This document shows positions 32,863 through 43,700 of a stretch of 64,000 nt of DNA, in pieces. Source of the stretch: CAZIAK01 sp964537035 (GTDB lineage Bacteria > Planctomycetota > B15-G4); contig CAZIAK010000017.1 of assembly GCA_964537035.1 (NCBI GenBank), positions 24,817 through 88,816 on the forward strand, read 5' to 3'. Every line of letters begins with the position of its first letter. Within the stretch, counting starts at the first letter, position 1. The notes under the pieces are model-generated. The model was not told the DNA's origin and searched no databases. It was given only the letters and a program-made list of their open reading frames with translations. The translations under genes were made by a program, and so were the position numbers.

Positions 32863-34446
32863 CTAGGCCCCGCCCTGGCTGGCTGCCCAGCGGAAGCCCA
32901 CGTTGGGATAGGCGCGCAAGGGGAACATGGCGAAGCGCCGAGTGGTCAGCCCGGGCCCGCCCAGGATTTCGGGAGCCCCGCGCACCACGAAGTGCGAGTT
33001 CTGCTGGGCGGAGTTGGGCGCGAAGGACCACACCGGCTGGGGCGAACCGGCGACGATGTCCTCGACCACCAGGCCGTCGTGCTTGCTGTAGGTGTCCGGA
33101 TGAAAGCGGGCGTAGCGTCGCTCGGCGGTGTCGAATCGGTCGATGCACCACAGCCAGCCGAAGCCCAGCAGCTGCTCCATGGTCTCGCTGCCGTCGCACT
33201 TGCGGCTGCTGTCGGCCAGCAACTGAGCGTACCTGGTCGGGTTGGCGTAGAGCTTGTCGAGGGTGCTCTGCTCCTGGCCGAAGAGGTCGTTGAAGTCTTT
33301 CTCGCTCTGCTCCTGCCAGGGGAACAAGGCCTTCTTCTTCGGGTCGAGGCGCACCCGTCCGCCGCTGCCAGCGGGATGGTCGTTCGACCAGGATGCGGCC
33401 CTCTCGTACTGGGCTTCGCTGGGCAGGTCGACCACGAGCTTCCAGGCCGTCTTCTGGGAGAGCCAGGCGCAGTAGGCCGCCGCTTCGTAGAGGGTGATGC
33501 CGAACACGGGCCTGTCGGCCCAGGGCACCTTGGGGGTGCCGAAGCCGCCAGCAGCGACCTCTCCTTCGTAGGTGTCCCAGGTGCGGGGGTAGAGCACTTC
33601 GCGCAGGGGCACCACCCGGGGCATGCTCAGTCGGGTCCAGGCCTTGTGCAGGCGGCGCACGAAGGCGATGGCCTCGACGATCTCGTGTGGCGACCGTTGC
33701 AGCTTGCGCAGCTGGAGCGGGGGGACCTGAACGCTCAGCCGGCGCACGGTGAGTTTCTTGATCGTGGCCACATCTTCGCGCAGGTTGTTCGCGCCGTCGG
33801 GGCCGAAATAGGCCTCGTTGATCTCGCCCTGCCGCTGGGGCAGCAAGACCTCGTCCTCGCTATTGGCCGGGACGATGGCCTTGGTCAGGCAGGCCTTGGC
33901 GAAGTCGAAGACCCGCCGGATGGTGCGCGAGCGGGCGATGCCGTCGAGGTGCACCGTGCCGTCGCCGGTGGCGCTGTCGTCGGCGACTTGGGCCCCAGGA
34001 GAGTCTTCGAACTCAGACCACTGGGTGACCTCGTAGGTGAGCGAGTCGATGTAGGCCTCGACGAAGTTTCGAGCGTCGGAGTGCAGCTCGACCTTGTGGT
34101 GGACCTGGCCGTCTGAGCCCTGGTCGTACCGGGCATGAGATTCGATCTTGCGCCCCTGGTCTTCCCAGATGTAGCGCCAACAACTCTGGTCTTCGTAGGC
34201 GCCGTCCGTGGCGCTCAAGAACTCCAGGTACTCGCCGTTGGTGACCATCTTGCGACTGATGCGAAAGTCGTCGAGCCAGACCCAGTGGTACGGCGTGGCG
34301 TCGAGCAAGCCGGCGAGATCGAGTCTTCGTGAGTGATCACGCAGGCGCAGGTCGGGGTCGACCAGAGCCATGCTGGCGCCGAGAGGAAAGGCGCCAGCAG
34401 TGATCTCGACGGAGTTGTCGAGGATGGATTGTTCGTCAATCGTCAA
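32863..34446 (-). CDS. SUMF1/FGE-fold protein lacking the catalytic cysteines
   Basis: 527 residues from a TTG start, chosen because the fold's N-terminal strand (EITAGAFPLGASM) needs it. SUMF1 features: VWLDDFRISRKMVTNGEYLEFL, GITLYEAAAYCAWLS, VVDLPSEAQYERAA and the closing FVVRGAP...RRFAMFPLRAYPNVGFRWA. In true formylglycine-generating enzymes a Cys pair sits between RGGSW and the final GFR; here that stretch has none, so oxidase activity is unlikely. An unusual ~170-residue charged insert (~75-250) is present. Probably a binding module in the signalling system, encoded between a VWA gene (18-nt gap) and the zinc-ribbon GTPase (2-nt gap). Confidence 0.75.
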   Translation of the reverse strand: MTIDEQSILDNSVEITAGAFPLGASMALVDPDLRLRDHSRRLDLAGLLDATPYHWVWLDDFRISRKMVTNGEYLEFLSATDGAYEDQSCWRYIWEDQGRKIESHARYDQGSDGQVHHKVELHSDARNFVEAYIDSLTYEVTQWSEFEDSPGAQVADDSATGDGTVHLDGIARSRTIRRVFDFAKACLTKAIVPANSEDEVLLPQRQGEINEAYFGPDGANNLREDVATIKKLTVRRLSVQVPPLQLRKLQRSPHEIVEAIAFVRRLHKAWTRLSMPRVVPLREVLYPRTWDTYEGEVAAGGFGTPKVPWADRPVFGITLYEAAAYCAWLSQKTAWKLVVDLPSEAQYERAASWSNDHPAGSGGRVRLDPKKKALFPWQEQSEKDFNDLFGQEQSTLDKLYANPTRYAQLLADSSRKCDGSETMEQLLGFGWLWCIDRFDTAERRYARFHPDTYSKHDGLVVEDIVAGSPQPVWSFAPNSAQQNSHFVVRGAPEILGGPGLTTRRFAMFPLRAYPNVGFRWAASQGGA

Positions 34447-34464
34447 GGTTGGCTGGCGTCACAG

Positions 34465-36603
34465 TCAGCTGACGGCACCGTGGGCCGGCGCGCCTGGCTC
34501 GTCATCGTTGAAGTAGATCAGGTCGGCGTCGGAGAGGCCGGCGATCATCTTGCCGTATGCGGCGGCCCTCATGCGCTGGCGAATGAAAAGGAGCAGCAGG
34601 GCCAGCAACAGCAGCAGGCCCAGGAGGCTGCCGATGGTGACGATGCCGAGGGCCGGAGACATGGCCAGATCGACCTGGGCCCGAGTGCGGGAGTCTCCGC
34701 TGGCCATCTCAGCCACCACCGTGCCGAGCTCGCCGCCGAACGGCGGAATGCCCGCCTTGGACACGGTGACCGTGAGCACCCGGCTGGCGCCGTCAGCAAA
34801 GGCGATGGGACGGCTGTCTGAGAGGGGGCTGCCGTCGAGGGACAAGCTGGCTGAGACCGAGCCGTCGGCGCTGGCGCTGCCATAGGCGGCGCTGGGCTCG
34901 AAGCGCAGCACCACCGGTACCTCGCCGCCGCTGCCATGGAGATCGACTTTGACCTGCAGAGTGGCCTGGGAGGTCACGCTGCCCGAGACCCACTCCGGGC
35001 CAAAGGTCAGCGACGACCCACCCGCCCTGTCGGCGAAGGCCACATCGTCGTCGGCTGTGGCGAAGGTCATGGTCAGCGCGGGGGTGGCGAACTCGAGGCT
35101 GGCCTGACCTGATGTGCTGTCCGTCCAATCGAAACCGCCCTGGGCTGTCTTGAGCAGGGCGGCCTCGACGGCCCAACCGAACGGCTGGCTGCCCTTGGTG
35201 GTGGTGTTGTGGGTGTAGCTGGCGGTGTGCGTCTCATCAGCTGCTGGCGTCCACTGATCTTCGGCGCCAGCACCACCCGGCGCGGTCCAGGTGGCGGTGA
35301 CCTTGCCGTCTTCGAGCAGGTGGGTGTCGTTGATCAGGCCGCCGCCCACGTTGTCCCGCAGGCGCACCTCGAGGTCGAACTGGGTGCCCACGGGCAGCAC
35401 CGTGTTGTTCGCCGGACCCTGGGCCAGCACATCGATGTCGAGCTTGAAGCGCAGAGAGGCCGAGAGGTTGAGGGGGGGAGTTCCCGGGTTGGGAGTGACC
35501 GAGAGCTCGATCAATCCGGCGCTGGGCTGGGCCAGATCGACGCTGCGGCTGAACTGGTCGGTGCCGTGGGCAGCGTAGAAGCCTGGGGCTGAGTCACCGT
35601 CAACATAGGCCAGCTCAACGGTGAAGTCGCCGTGGTCGGCCAGCAGCGAGAGCCGGGCCCAGTCGGTGCCCTGATAGACGCGGAAGCGCTGTGTGGGCGC
35701 TCCGGTGAGTTCGTGTGTGATCACGCCGTCCCCGTCGGCGAGGGGCGGGAAGGGCGCCTGGGCCAGCAGGCTCTCCACCACCGAACGGGCGTTGGTGCCG
35801 TCGAGAGTCAGCAGCTGCTGGTCGGTCAGGCTGGCCAGCAGGTCGACGCTCTGGCCATTGGCCATGGCCTGGACCCGCTGACCCCTCTTGGCCGGGTCGG
35901 CGTGGGCGTTGACGTCCACGACGCTGACCACCACGTGCTGGCCAAACCCTGCAGCCTGGGCTGGAAACCCTTCGACCAGCAGGGCGGCGGCCGCTGCTCT
36001 GATCTCTGGGCGGTCGGCCTCATCGTAGGGCAGCCCGGTCATCTCTTCGGTACGGGTGCGGATGGCCTCGGTGACCCACTCGTCGTCGCCCACCGGGCTC
36101 ACCGGGTCGATCTCGCCATGGGTCAGCAGCACCAGCCACAGGGGGCGGCTCGGGTCGCCACGGCCTTCGAGCATCTGGGACAGGTGCTTCTCGACGGCGG
36201 TGTTGAGCGGCAGGCAGGCTTCGGTGCTGCCCAGTGAGGAGAGCGAGCTGTGCACCGTCGAGTCGAGAAAGGCGGAGACATCGCTCTGGTCGGCGGGCAG
36301 GGCGGTGAGGGGCAGGCTGACCCAGCCCCCGGGAGCGTCGGCGGCGTCGCCGGCCAGGCTCAGCACGCCCACCCGGGACGGGCCCAGGTCGCGCATGCCC
36401 TCGACCACACCATGGGCCACCTTGAGCCTGGCGGCGTCGGCAGTGTCCCAGTCGGCCACGATGCCTGACGTGTCGACCATGAAGACGACGTCGACGCCCT
36501 GCTGAGCGCTGGTCACGGACGCACAGGCGAAGAAGAAGCAGCTGGCGATCAGCATGCGATACACAGACCGCGTGGTTCGCCTGTTCGCTCTGGGGTCAGT
36601 CAT
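34465..36603 (-). CDS. VWA-domain membrane protein
   Basis: 712 residues. An N-terminal signal (MLIASCFFFACASVTSAQQ) leads to a von Willebrand A domain: DVVFMVDTSG (a partial MIDAS, D-T-S-G instead of DxSxS), LWLVLLTHGE and related strands over residues ~37-260. Beta-sandwich domains (~290-640) follow, then one membrane span (~655-680, SLLGLLLLLALLLLFIRQR) and a ~35-residue cytoplasmic tail. Most of the protein is therefore outside the membrane. Its ATG overlaps the stop of the upstream VWA lipoprotein, so the two are coupled and may form one surface complex. Confidence 0.8.
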   Translation of the reverse strand: MTDPRANRRTTRSVYRMLIASCFFFACASVTSAQQGVDVVFMVDTSGIVADWDTADAARLKVAHGVVEGMRDLGPSRVGVLSLAGDAADAPGGWVSLPLTALPADQSDVSAFLDSTVHSSLSSLGSTEACLPLNTAVEKHLSQMLEGRGDPSRPLWLVLLTHGEIDPVSPVGDDEWVTEAIRTRTEEMTGLPYDEADRPEIRAAAAALLVEGFPAQAAGFGQHVVVSVVDVNAHADPAKRGQRVQAMANGQSVDLLASLTDQQLLTLDGTNARSVVESLLAQAPFPPLADGDGVITHELTGAPTQRFRVYQGTDWARLSLLADHGDFTVELAYVDGDSAPGFYAAHGTDQFSRSVDLAQPSAGLIELSVTPNPGTPPLNLSASLRFKLDIDVLAQGPANNTVLPVGTQFDLEVRLRDNVGGGLINDTHLLEDGKVTATWTAPGGAGAEDQWTPAADETHTASYTHNTTTKGSQPFGWAVEAALLKTAQGGFDWTDSTSGQASLEFATPALTMTFATADDDVAFADRAGGSSLTFGPEWVSGSVTSQATLQVKVDLHGSGGEVPVVLRFEPSAAYGSASADGSVSASLSLDGSPLSDSRPIAFADGASRVLTVTVSKAGIPPFGGELGTVVAEMASGDSRTRAQVDLAMSPALGIVTIGSLLGLLLLLALLLLFIRQRMRAAAYGKMIAGLSDADLIYFNDDEPGAPAHGAVS

Positions 36604-39011
36604 CAGCTCTCCTCCACCACGACGGTGATGTTCAGTTCGGCGGTTTCCAGCACGTCCTTCTCACCGGGCTCGCGGAAGCGCAGCGTGACCGTGCCTTGGT
36701 ATGTGCCGGCTGGCGGCAGGTTGCCCACGTTGACCTTCAGGCCCAGCAGCTGGTGAGCGCCGGGCTGCAGGGTCGACTTCTTGGGCTCCATGCGCAGATC
36801 GACCTTGGACAGGCGCAGGTCAGGGTTCTCGCCGTTGACCAGATGGGCCATGGCCGCGCTGAGATCGAGGGGCCCGTGGTGGGTCATGACCACGTCGATG
36901 CCCCCGGGGAACTCAACCCAGCCCTCGCCGTCGGCGGACGTGGCGGAGTCGATGGTGAGGGTCTCGGGCGCCACGGCCTCGACCGTGGGCTTGGAGCCGC
37001 CTACGTCGAAGCCAACAGTGATGGCGGGGGCGGGGTTCAAGCCAGAGGCCTCGAGCTTCGGCCGGAAGGTCGCTTCGTAGCGGCCGGCCGGAGTCAGCGC
37101 CGGGACAGCCACGGCCAGGACCAACTCGTCGGTGATCGACTGGGGCCAGGACACCTCGAGCTCAGTGAGGCTGCCGTCGACCGGCTTGGCGGCGACCACA
37201 GACATCTTGCTGCCAGGCACGGCCATGTCCACGGGCAAGGTCACCGTGCCGGCAAACCCGGGAGCCACCGAAGCAGGCTGGGCGGCTCCGACCGAGACGG
37301 AGTGCACGGCCAAGTCGAGGGCGATCGACGTGTCGGTGACCGGGAAATCTCTGTACTCGCCGTCCGTGAAGCGACCGCTTACCAGCAATGCGCCACCGTG
37401 CCGACCGGCTCCGGGGTTGGCGTTCGCCTGGGCGATGTTCACGGTGGTCGAGGCACCTGCCTTCAGCGTCACGGGCCCGGGGGCGTTCACCAGCCCGCCG
37501 GACACGGCGAACTCGTAGCGCACGTCGTAGCGGGAGGTGTTCTCCAGGGTCAGGCTGCGCTCGAAGGCCACGGGCGTGTGGGCCCAGAAGACGCCGAGCG
37601 AGAGGGTCTGGTCGCCAGTGTCACCGCTCAGGTCGTCGCCGCTGAACTTCACCGGCAGGGGTGGCGGGACGTCCTTGGGCTGGATGCGCAGGCTGGTCTC
37701 TTTGGTGTGGGTCCAGCCGTCGTCGGAGAGGCTGATCTCGAAGCGCGCGGTCTGCAGCTCGTCCGAGTCGTCGTCACCCTTGTTCAGCTGGGCCACAAAC
37801 TCCGAGCCGCGGAAGATGACCAGATCGCCCTGCTGTTCGCCCCGCAGGGTGACGCTGGGGCCAGCGGTCTCGCCAGCCCAGCGCTGCACGGTCACGGTGG
37901 TGGTGTCGGCCGCGTACTTGGCCTGATCGACCGTGCCGCAGCTGGCTTCGAGGGCGTAGGGCACGTTGTCCCCTTCGAAGTACTCGGCTCCAGGGTTGTC
38001 GGGCAAGATACGGAAGGTGATGGGGACCTCGCTCAGCAGGACCACTTCGCCTTGGGAGGGGTCGAGGTTGCAGGTCCAGGTGCCGGACAGGTCTGAGTCG
38101 AACTGCATCACGTCGAACGTGGCCGAAGCGCTCGGCGGCCGGCGGTAGACGTTGGAGGATGGTGAGGCCGGGGCGCCGTCCTTGGCGATGGATCCGTCGA
38201 GGCTCGCGTTGGGGTGCCCTTCGTTCTTGATCAGCAGGTAGATCAGCCGCTTGGCCGACTGGCCCACCGTGATCTCGCGATAGTCGGCGTCGTAGGTGAA
38301 GAGGTTGTAGAAGTCGCCCAAGATCTTGAGGTAGGCGTCGACCAGACCGCTGGCCTGCCGGGCCTTGTAGCTGTTGCCACCGGAGAGGTTGGCCATCTCC
38401 TGGAGCAGGCTCTCATCGGTGTCGCTGCCCAGGGCGATGGTGAAGATGCGGCGCTCGTCGTCACCGCCTTGCTGAGAGATCTCTCGGACACGGGGGTGCT
38501 CGCTCGTGGGCTCGTGCTTGCCGTCGGAGAGAAAGATCACCGCGGTCTGGCCCGTGGTCTTCAGGTAGGCCAGCTGGCGGGTGGACTCTTGCAGGGCAGC
38601 GATGAAGTTGGTGCCGCCCGAGTTGCTCAGGGTCTCGATGGCCTGGCTGAACGTCTTCTGGGCCGGGAGCGAGGCCATGGAGTTCAGCGGGACGATCTTC
38701 TCGACCTCGTCGTTGAAGGCCACCAGGGCCAGATTGTCCTCGACGCTGGCCAGGGCCACGGCGAGCTGGGCACCCTCGCGATTGAAGCCTCGGGGATCGG
38801 CCTTGCGCATGCTGCCCGAGATGTCTGACACGATGGCCAGATTGAAGCCGTCGGGGTTGTAGGCCGGCTCTTCTTCAGCGGGCTGGGGCGCCGTTGCGGG
38901 GGAGCTGGCGCCCGGACCGGCCGGAGTGGACTGGCACCCTGCCGAGACCAGGAGGCCGAGCACAACCGACACATTCAGGACGCTCGCAACGAGCCGTCTC
39001 AACTCAAGCAT
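36603..39011 (-). CDS. VWA-domain lipoprotein
   Basis: 802 residues with lipobox VSAGC and a short linker. The VWA domain (~55-245) has an intact MIDAS: AIVSDISGSMRK, the conserved Thr in GGTNFIAAL, and FLSDGKHEP. The rest (~290-802) consists of several Ig-like beta domains. It is anchored to a periplasm-facing membrane surface. VWA domains bind partners through a metal ion; with the following membrane VWA protein it likely forms an extracytoplasmic sensor or assembly. The start ATG lies 103 bp after the stop of the TPR lipoprotein gene. Confidence 0.85.
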   Translation of the reverse strand: MLELRRLVASVLNVSVVLGLLVSAGCQSTPAGPGASSPATAPQPAEEEPAYNPDGFNLAIVSDISGSMRKADPRGFNREGAQLAVALASVEDNLALVAFNDEVEKIVPLNSMASLPAQKTFSQAIETLSNSGGTNFIAALQESTRQLAYLKTTGQTAVIFLSDGKHEPTSEHPRVREISQQGGDDERRIFTIALGSDTDESLLQEMANLSGGNSYKARQASGLVDAYLKILGDFYNLFTYDADYREITVGQSAKRLIYLLIKNEGHPNASLDGSIAKDGAPASPSSNVYRRPPSASATFDVMQFDSDLSGTWTCNLDPSQGEVVLLSEVPITFRILPDNPGAEYFEGDNVPYALEASCGTVDQAKYAADTTTVTVQRWAGETAGPSVTLRGEQQGDLVIFRGSEFVAQLNKGDDDSDELQTARFEISLSDDGWTHTKETSLRIQPKDVPPPLPVKFSGDDLSGDTGDQTLSLGVFWAHTPVAFERSLTLENTSRYDVRYEFAVSGGLVNAPGPVTLKAGASTTVNIAQANANPGAGRHGGALLVSGRFTDGEYRDFPVTDTSIALDLAVHSVSVGAAQPASVAPGFAGTVTLPVDMAVPGSKMSVVAAKPVDGSLTELEVSWPQSITDELVLAVAVPALTPAGRYEATFRPKLEASGLNPAPAITVGFDVGGSKPTVEAVAPETLTIDSATSADGEGWVEFPGGIDVVMTHHGPLDLSAAMAHLVNGENPDLRLSKVDLRMEPKKSTLQPGAHQLLGLKVNVGNLPPAGTYQGTVTLRFREPGEKDVLETAELNITVVVEES

Positions 39012-39114
39012 GAACCTACCCTCCGAAGGTCATCGGAGTATAGGAAACGACCCACGCAAGGTGCGACAGCTGCTAGCCGGCGTGCTCGGCGCGAGACACC
39101 TCAGGCACAGGCCG

Positions 39115-40080
39115 CTAGGGCCTCGGCGTGCCCTCGAAGATGATGTTCTTGGCTCCGCAGACCAGGCAGCGATCCGTGGTGCGATCGAAGGGCTTGGGGC
39201 AGGCGCACTTGAACACGTAGTTCGATTCGTGGTCGATCCAGTCGGCGATCCCGTCGGCTGCTTCCTGGCGGAAGCCGCTGTGGGCATCCTCTGCGGCCTG
39301 GCGGGCGCTGATGCCGAAGCGGTAGGCCTCCTTCTGGTCACCGCCAGTGTCCTTGAGGAACTGGAACATCGCGTAGTAGATCCAGGGCCGCCCGCTGTCC
39401 GGGAACCGGGCCTGGTCTAGGAACGCGTTGCAGGTGTCGAGATCCGAGATCTGATGGGCCCTGGTCAGGGTGCGCAGGTGGTCATTGCTGCGGCTGGTGA
39501 AGCCGAGTCGGGTGTCGACCATGACCATGGTCAGATTGACGTGATCTTGCGTGGCCTGTAGGTCGAACGCTGACAGGGCCGAGGGGATCATCTGCACTGG
39601 GCCCGCCTCGCTCTGTGCGACGTCGCTGTCAGCCACTGCGTTCTCGAAGCCGAGGCGCCCCTGATGGGCGTGGTAGGCAGTGGCCACGAGGTGGGCGTTG
39701 GGGGAACCCTGGCTGCCACCAAAGACGTGGGACAGGTAGCGCTTGCCCTCCGTCTCGAACTGTTCCTCGCCGAACGAAGCGCTCTCGTGGGCCAGCATCA
39801 TCAAGATCGTGGCGTAGTAGCGCTGCCTTGCGTACTGAGCCGCGGTCTTGGGCGCGCCGGTCCTGGCCAGGACCCGTTCGGCGAAGGTCGCTGCGGGTTT
39901 CAGCTGACCTTCTTGCCAGAAACTGTAGGAAGCTTCGAGATCCGTCGCGTTGGCAGCGTGCTGGGGGGCGACGGAGCAGGCGCTGCAGACGATGCCGATG
40001 ACCAGGGCGAGGACGCCGGGAAGCGTGCTCCGGGTGCAGCGCGGCAGTTCGAGCTGGGGCATGGGGCTGTTCTCTCTCAT
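39115..40080 (-). CDS. Lipoprotein with helical repeats and C-terminal zinc ribbon
   Basis: 321 residues; lipobox region VCSAC after a hydrophobic segment (VLALVIGIVC). The middle is helical and TPR-like (SYSFWQEGQLKPAATFAERV). The last ~45 residues hold a Cys4 ribbon, CACPKPFDRTTDRCLVCG. A zinc ribbon on a lipoprotein is unusual, and it echoes the zinc-ribbon chain of the GTPase encoded downstream. The ATG overlaps the stop of the preceding lipoprotein gene (ATGA). Function unknown; operon membership links it to the VWA/kinase system. Confidence 0.7.
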   Translation of the reverse strand: MRENSPMPQLELPRCTRSTLPGVLALVIGIVCSACSVAPQHAANATDLEASYSFWQEGQLKPAATFAERVLARTGAPKTAAQYARQRYYATILMMLAHESASFGEEQFETEGKRYLSHVFGGSQGSPNAHLVATAYHAHQGRLGFENAVADSDVAQSEAGPVQMIPSALSAFDLQATQDHVNLTMVMVDTRLGFTSRSNDHLRTLTRAHQISDLDTCNAFLDQARFPDSGRPWIYYAMFQFLKDTGGDQKEAYRFGISARQAAEDAHSGFRQEAADGIADWIDHESNYVFKCACPKPFDRTTDRCLVCGAKNIIFEGTPRP

Positions 40081-40694
40081 TGCACGCCGACCATGACGGC
40101 GTGCGGCTTGCCGTCCACTGTGATGTTGAAGCTGACCAGGGCTTCGTTCAGATCGAACGACCGGATCGCGTCGCCTACGGTGTGGCTCACGGTGCGGCCC
40201 CGCACGGCGATGTCCTGGTTGGCGGGGATCTGGAAGAAGACGTAGCCATTGTTGGGCGCGTCGCGCTCCGTGCTGAATTGTTGCAGGGCCTCGCCCCCGA
40301 ACAGCCGGCCGCTGACGTATTGCTTGGGAGTGGAACTCAGGGAGTCGACCATGCCGTCCAGGTCGGCGATGGGCATGAGCGCCGTGCCATCAGGCAAGTA
40401 GAGGCGCATGTCCATGTGTTCCCGGGTGATCAGCGTCGTCTGGCTGGGGACGGCGTCCTTGGTCAGACCGGTCGTGACCCAGATGGGGATGACCCGCTTG
40501 GCTTCGATCAGGTCGACACGGCACTCGCTGCTGGAGGCGTGGTTGACCTTGAAGCGCGCCACCGCGAGGAGATCGCCCTCGGCGAAGTTTGTGGGGAAGC
40601 CGTCGAAGCCGGTGAGACGAACGGGCCCCGGTAACTTGGGCCCGCTGGCGCAGCCCCAGAGCGAGAGGGCCAAGATGAGGTGCACTGCTCTCAT
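40077..40694 (-). CDS. Small lipoprotein of the kinase/VWA operon
   Basis: 205 residues from the ATG of MRAVHLILALSLWGC; the frame extends 21 codons upstream but this ATG places the lipobox correctly. The mature protein is a mixed alpha/beta domain with no motif I recognise (FAEGDLLAVARFKVNH, YVFFQIPANQDIAVRGR). It is the second gene after the transmembrane kinase (46-bp gap) and overlaps the next lipoprotein gene. Possibly a ligand-binding or accessory subunit for the kinase's outer domain. Confidence 0.65.
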   Translation of the reverse strand: MRAVHLILALSLWGCASGPKLPGPVRLTGFDGFPTNFAEGDLLAVARFKVNHASSSECRVDLIEAKRVIPIWVTTGLTKDAVPSQTTLITREHMDMRLYLPDGTALMPIADLDGMVDSLSSTPKQYVSGRLFGGEALQQFSTERDAPNNGYVFFQIPANQDIAVRGRTVSHTVGDAIRSFDLNEALVSFNITVDGKPHAVMVGVQ

Positions 40695-40740
40695 GGCAGA
40701 GAAGCTCCCTGTGATGCGTTGACCGCCGTGACGGCCGGGG

Positions 40741-43700
40741 TCATTTCGTTTCGACAAGGTCTCTGAAGATGAAGCCGGGTCGACGCTCCCGCACCAGCCC
40801 GTACTTGGGCGAGTACCAGAACTCGTTGGCTCCGTCTTTGACCACGAGGCAGGGTACGGGCGAGGAGGAGAGTTTCGAAGCGAAAGCCTCTGTGTCGAGG
40901 CCCAGGCTCCAGACGTTGCCGTCCGGAGCGCCCTCGCCCTCGTTGGGCTGCCAGAGAGCCACGGAGATGTTGGGGTCGAGCTGGGTCAGGTCGAGGGACA
41001 CGCTGCCGGCCTTGAAACGCAGATCGCTGAAGGTCGCCGGAAGTGAGAGGGGGTCGGTCAAGGGCTTGCCAGTGGCGCCGTAGAGCCTGCGCGTCACCGT
41101 GGACTTCGAGCCATCACTCTCCAGGGTGTCCACGACCCATTGCGTCTGGTCGTCGAGATCGAGGCGCTGGTCGCGGTAGACGTTGCCGCTGCCGATGTCG
41201 GTGATGACGGCGGAGTCGAGACTGGCCATGGCCATCTGCAGCGCCAGTTGGAGCTCCCAGTCGTGCTGGGGGTCGTCAGTCAGCCCGGCGGGAATGCTGA
41301 TCGCCTGTTGGCTGGGCTCTCCCTGGCCGCTGTACCAGGTCCGGGCGCCCCAGAGCTTGCTCACCGTGCGGGTAGCGGGGGTATCGAGCTGATCGGATTG
41401 CTGGGCCAGGGCCTCGCTCCAGTACTGGAGGTGGGGCAGCTTGAAGAGCACGTTCTTGCGCAGGCGTCCCTGATCAATGACCTGGTCGCTGATCGACTGG
41501 GCATAGCGGTCGAAGAACGTGCGGAGCACGGCCAGGCCGTTCTGCTCGCCAAAGGCCTTCACCGTGGCGAAGTCCGTGCTGGCGGTGAACGACTCAGCTG
41601 TTGTCTTCAGAGAGGCGAGTTTCTCTTGATTGGCAGTTATTTGGCTGTCAATGGACTCAGAGACAGCGTCTATCGCCCGCTGTAGCTGAGCGCCGCGAGC
41701 CGGTGGCTCCTGGCCGAGTTCAAGAGGAGTGTCGAGCCAGGGCTTGGCGATGACCAGGAACTCGTCCTGCCCTGCCTGAGCGTCCTTCAGCGAACTGCCG
41801 GCCTGAGCCAGAAAGCCCAGGTTGGGGTCTTGCTCGTAGTGATGGAGGGACTCTGAAGCCAGGACGAGGTGCTCGAGAAACGTGCCACCGTCGTGATCTT
41901 GAGGGCTCAGGAGATCTTCGGCCTGAATCGAATCGAGCTGCAGCCGGGCCCCGGAGCCCTCGCCCTTGCTGACCAAGCTGACGATCAGGTCAAAGCGACT
42001 GGCCTTCTTCACCGACGGAGTGTCGCGGTACTTGTATTGCTCGACGGCCGCCTCGGCCACCTCGCGACGCTCCCGCTCGGCGGTGAGGTCGCGGTTGAGA
42101 GCGGTCTTTTCACCCTCAAGGCGGTTCTCGGTGGCGTCGGCCGCAGCGATGGTGCCTTGCAGACCCTTGATCTGCCCAGCCTTGTCGGCCACGTCGGCTT
42201 CGAGGGCTTCGATGCGCACCGTGTCATCGCCCGTGGCCACGGACCGGTTGGCGAGCTTGCGGTTCTCGGCCTCAAGGTCGCTGATCTCCTTGTCTTTGGC
42301 CTGAATCAGCGAATCATGATTGGAGCGGCTGATCGAATCGACCTCGACCAGCTCGAGCTGCCGGGTCTTCTCGAAGTAGAGGTACCCGAAGCCCGCCGCG
42401 GCCGCCATGGAGACCACGAGCAGGCCGCCCATCCAGGCCGGGGCGCCCTTGGGCATGCGGTAGGCGCTCGACTTCTCGATGGCCGCGATGAACTCTTCAG
42501 CGCTCTGGTAGCGCTTCTTGCGGTCCTTCTCGAGGGCCTTCTTGAGGATCTTCTGGATCGCCGGCGACAGGTGCTCGAGCTCTTCGATACGGGGCCCGAC
42601 CTGCACGTTGAGCACCGAAGTGGTGATGTCCTGGACCGTCTTGCCGTGGAACAGGCGCGAGCCCGAGATCATCTCGAACAACACATTCCCCAGTGAGAAC
42701 AGGTCAGAGCGGGCATCGAGCTTCTGCCCCGACGCCTGCTCGGGGGACATGTACATGGGCGTGCCGGCGATCTGGCCGTCGTTCAGCTCATCAGCGACCG
42801 CGGCGATGCCGAAGTCGAGCAGGCGCACGCCCACGCCGAAGGGGTTGTCTTCGGTCTTGGCGATGCCCTTCACCAGCATGATGTTGGAGGGCTTGATGTC
42901 CCGGTGAATCAGGCCCTTCTCGTGGCCGCTGGACAGGCCCAGCAAGGTCTGCCGGGTGATCTCCAGGGCGTGCCGGGCGTCGAGGTTCTGCTCCCGGTCG
43001 ATCAGGCTGCGCAGGGGCTCGCCGTCGACCAGGTCCATGGTGAGAAAGAGTCGGCCCTCTTCGTGGCCGGTGTCTCGCACCTGGGTCACATACTCGGAGA
43101 CGAACTGCTTGCTGTTGTTGATCTCCTTGAAGAACAGGTCCCTGAACTGGGGGTTCGCGGAGAACTGCGGGTGCAGCACCTTGAGCGCCGCCTCGCTGTT
43201 CTCGATCTGGCGATCTCGCACCCGAAAGACCTGTCCCATGCCCCCTTCGCCCAGCATGCCCAGGATCTCGAAGCGGTTGGCGAAGACCGAGGCCGGGGGC
43301 AGTGGTGCAGCGGGCGGGAACGAAGGCTGGTGGTACGGGTGGGTGCTGGGAGGCGTGGTGCCGCCCATGTGGGATGTAGGCGTGTGGGGCGCTGGCGTCT
43401 GGTAGTGGGGCGTGGGAGTCTGGTAGTGGGGCGTGGGCGTCTGGTACTGCGGAGGATGGCTACCCGGCGGCGGAGCGGGGGGGAAGGTGCCCTGGGGGCC
43501 AGCGTGGGGCCCGGGGGGCACAGAGCCCGGGGGGGAGTGCGTGGGCGGCAGGGTGCTGGCGGGCCACTGAGGCGGCGGCGTCTGCCCTGGGGGGAACTGG
43601 CCCCCCGGGGGCGGGGTCATGGGCAAGGTGTACATCTCGTCCTGACCCGGGCCGGTCGCTGGCAGGGTGTACTCGGGCCCCTGCTGAGGCGCGCCGGGGT

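Noticed and set aside
32863..34446. SUMF1-fold gene as the activator of the two sulfatase-like proteins
   Set aside because: It lacks the catalytic cysteines, and the sulfatase-like proteins lack the Cys/Ser substrate residue.
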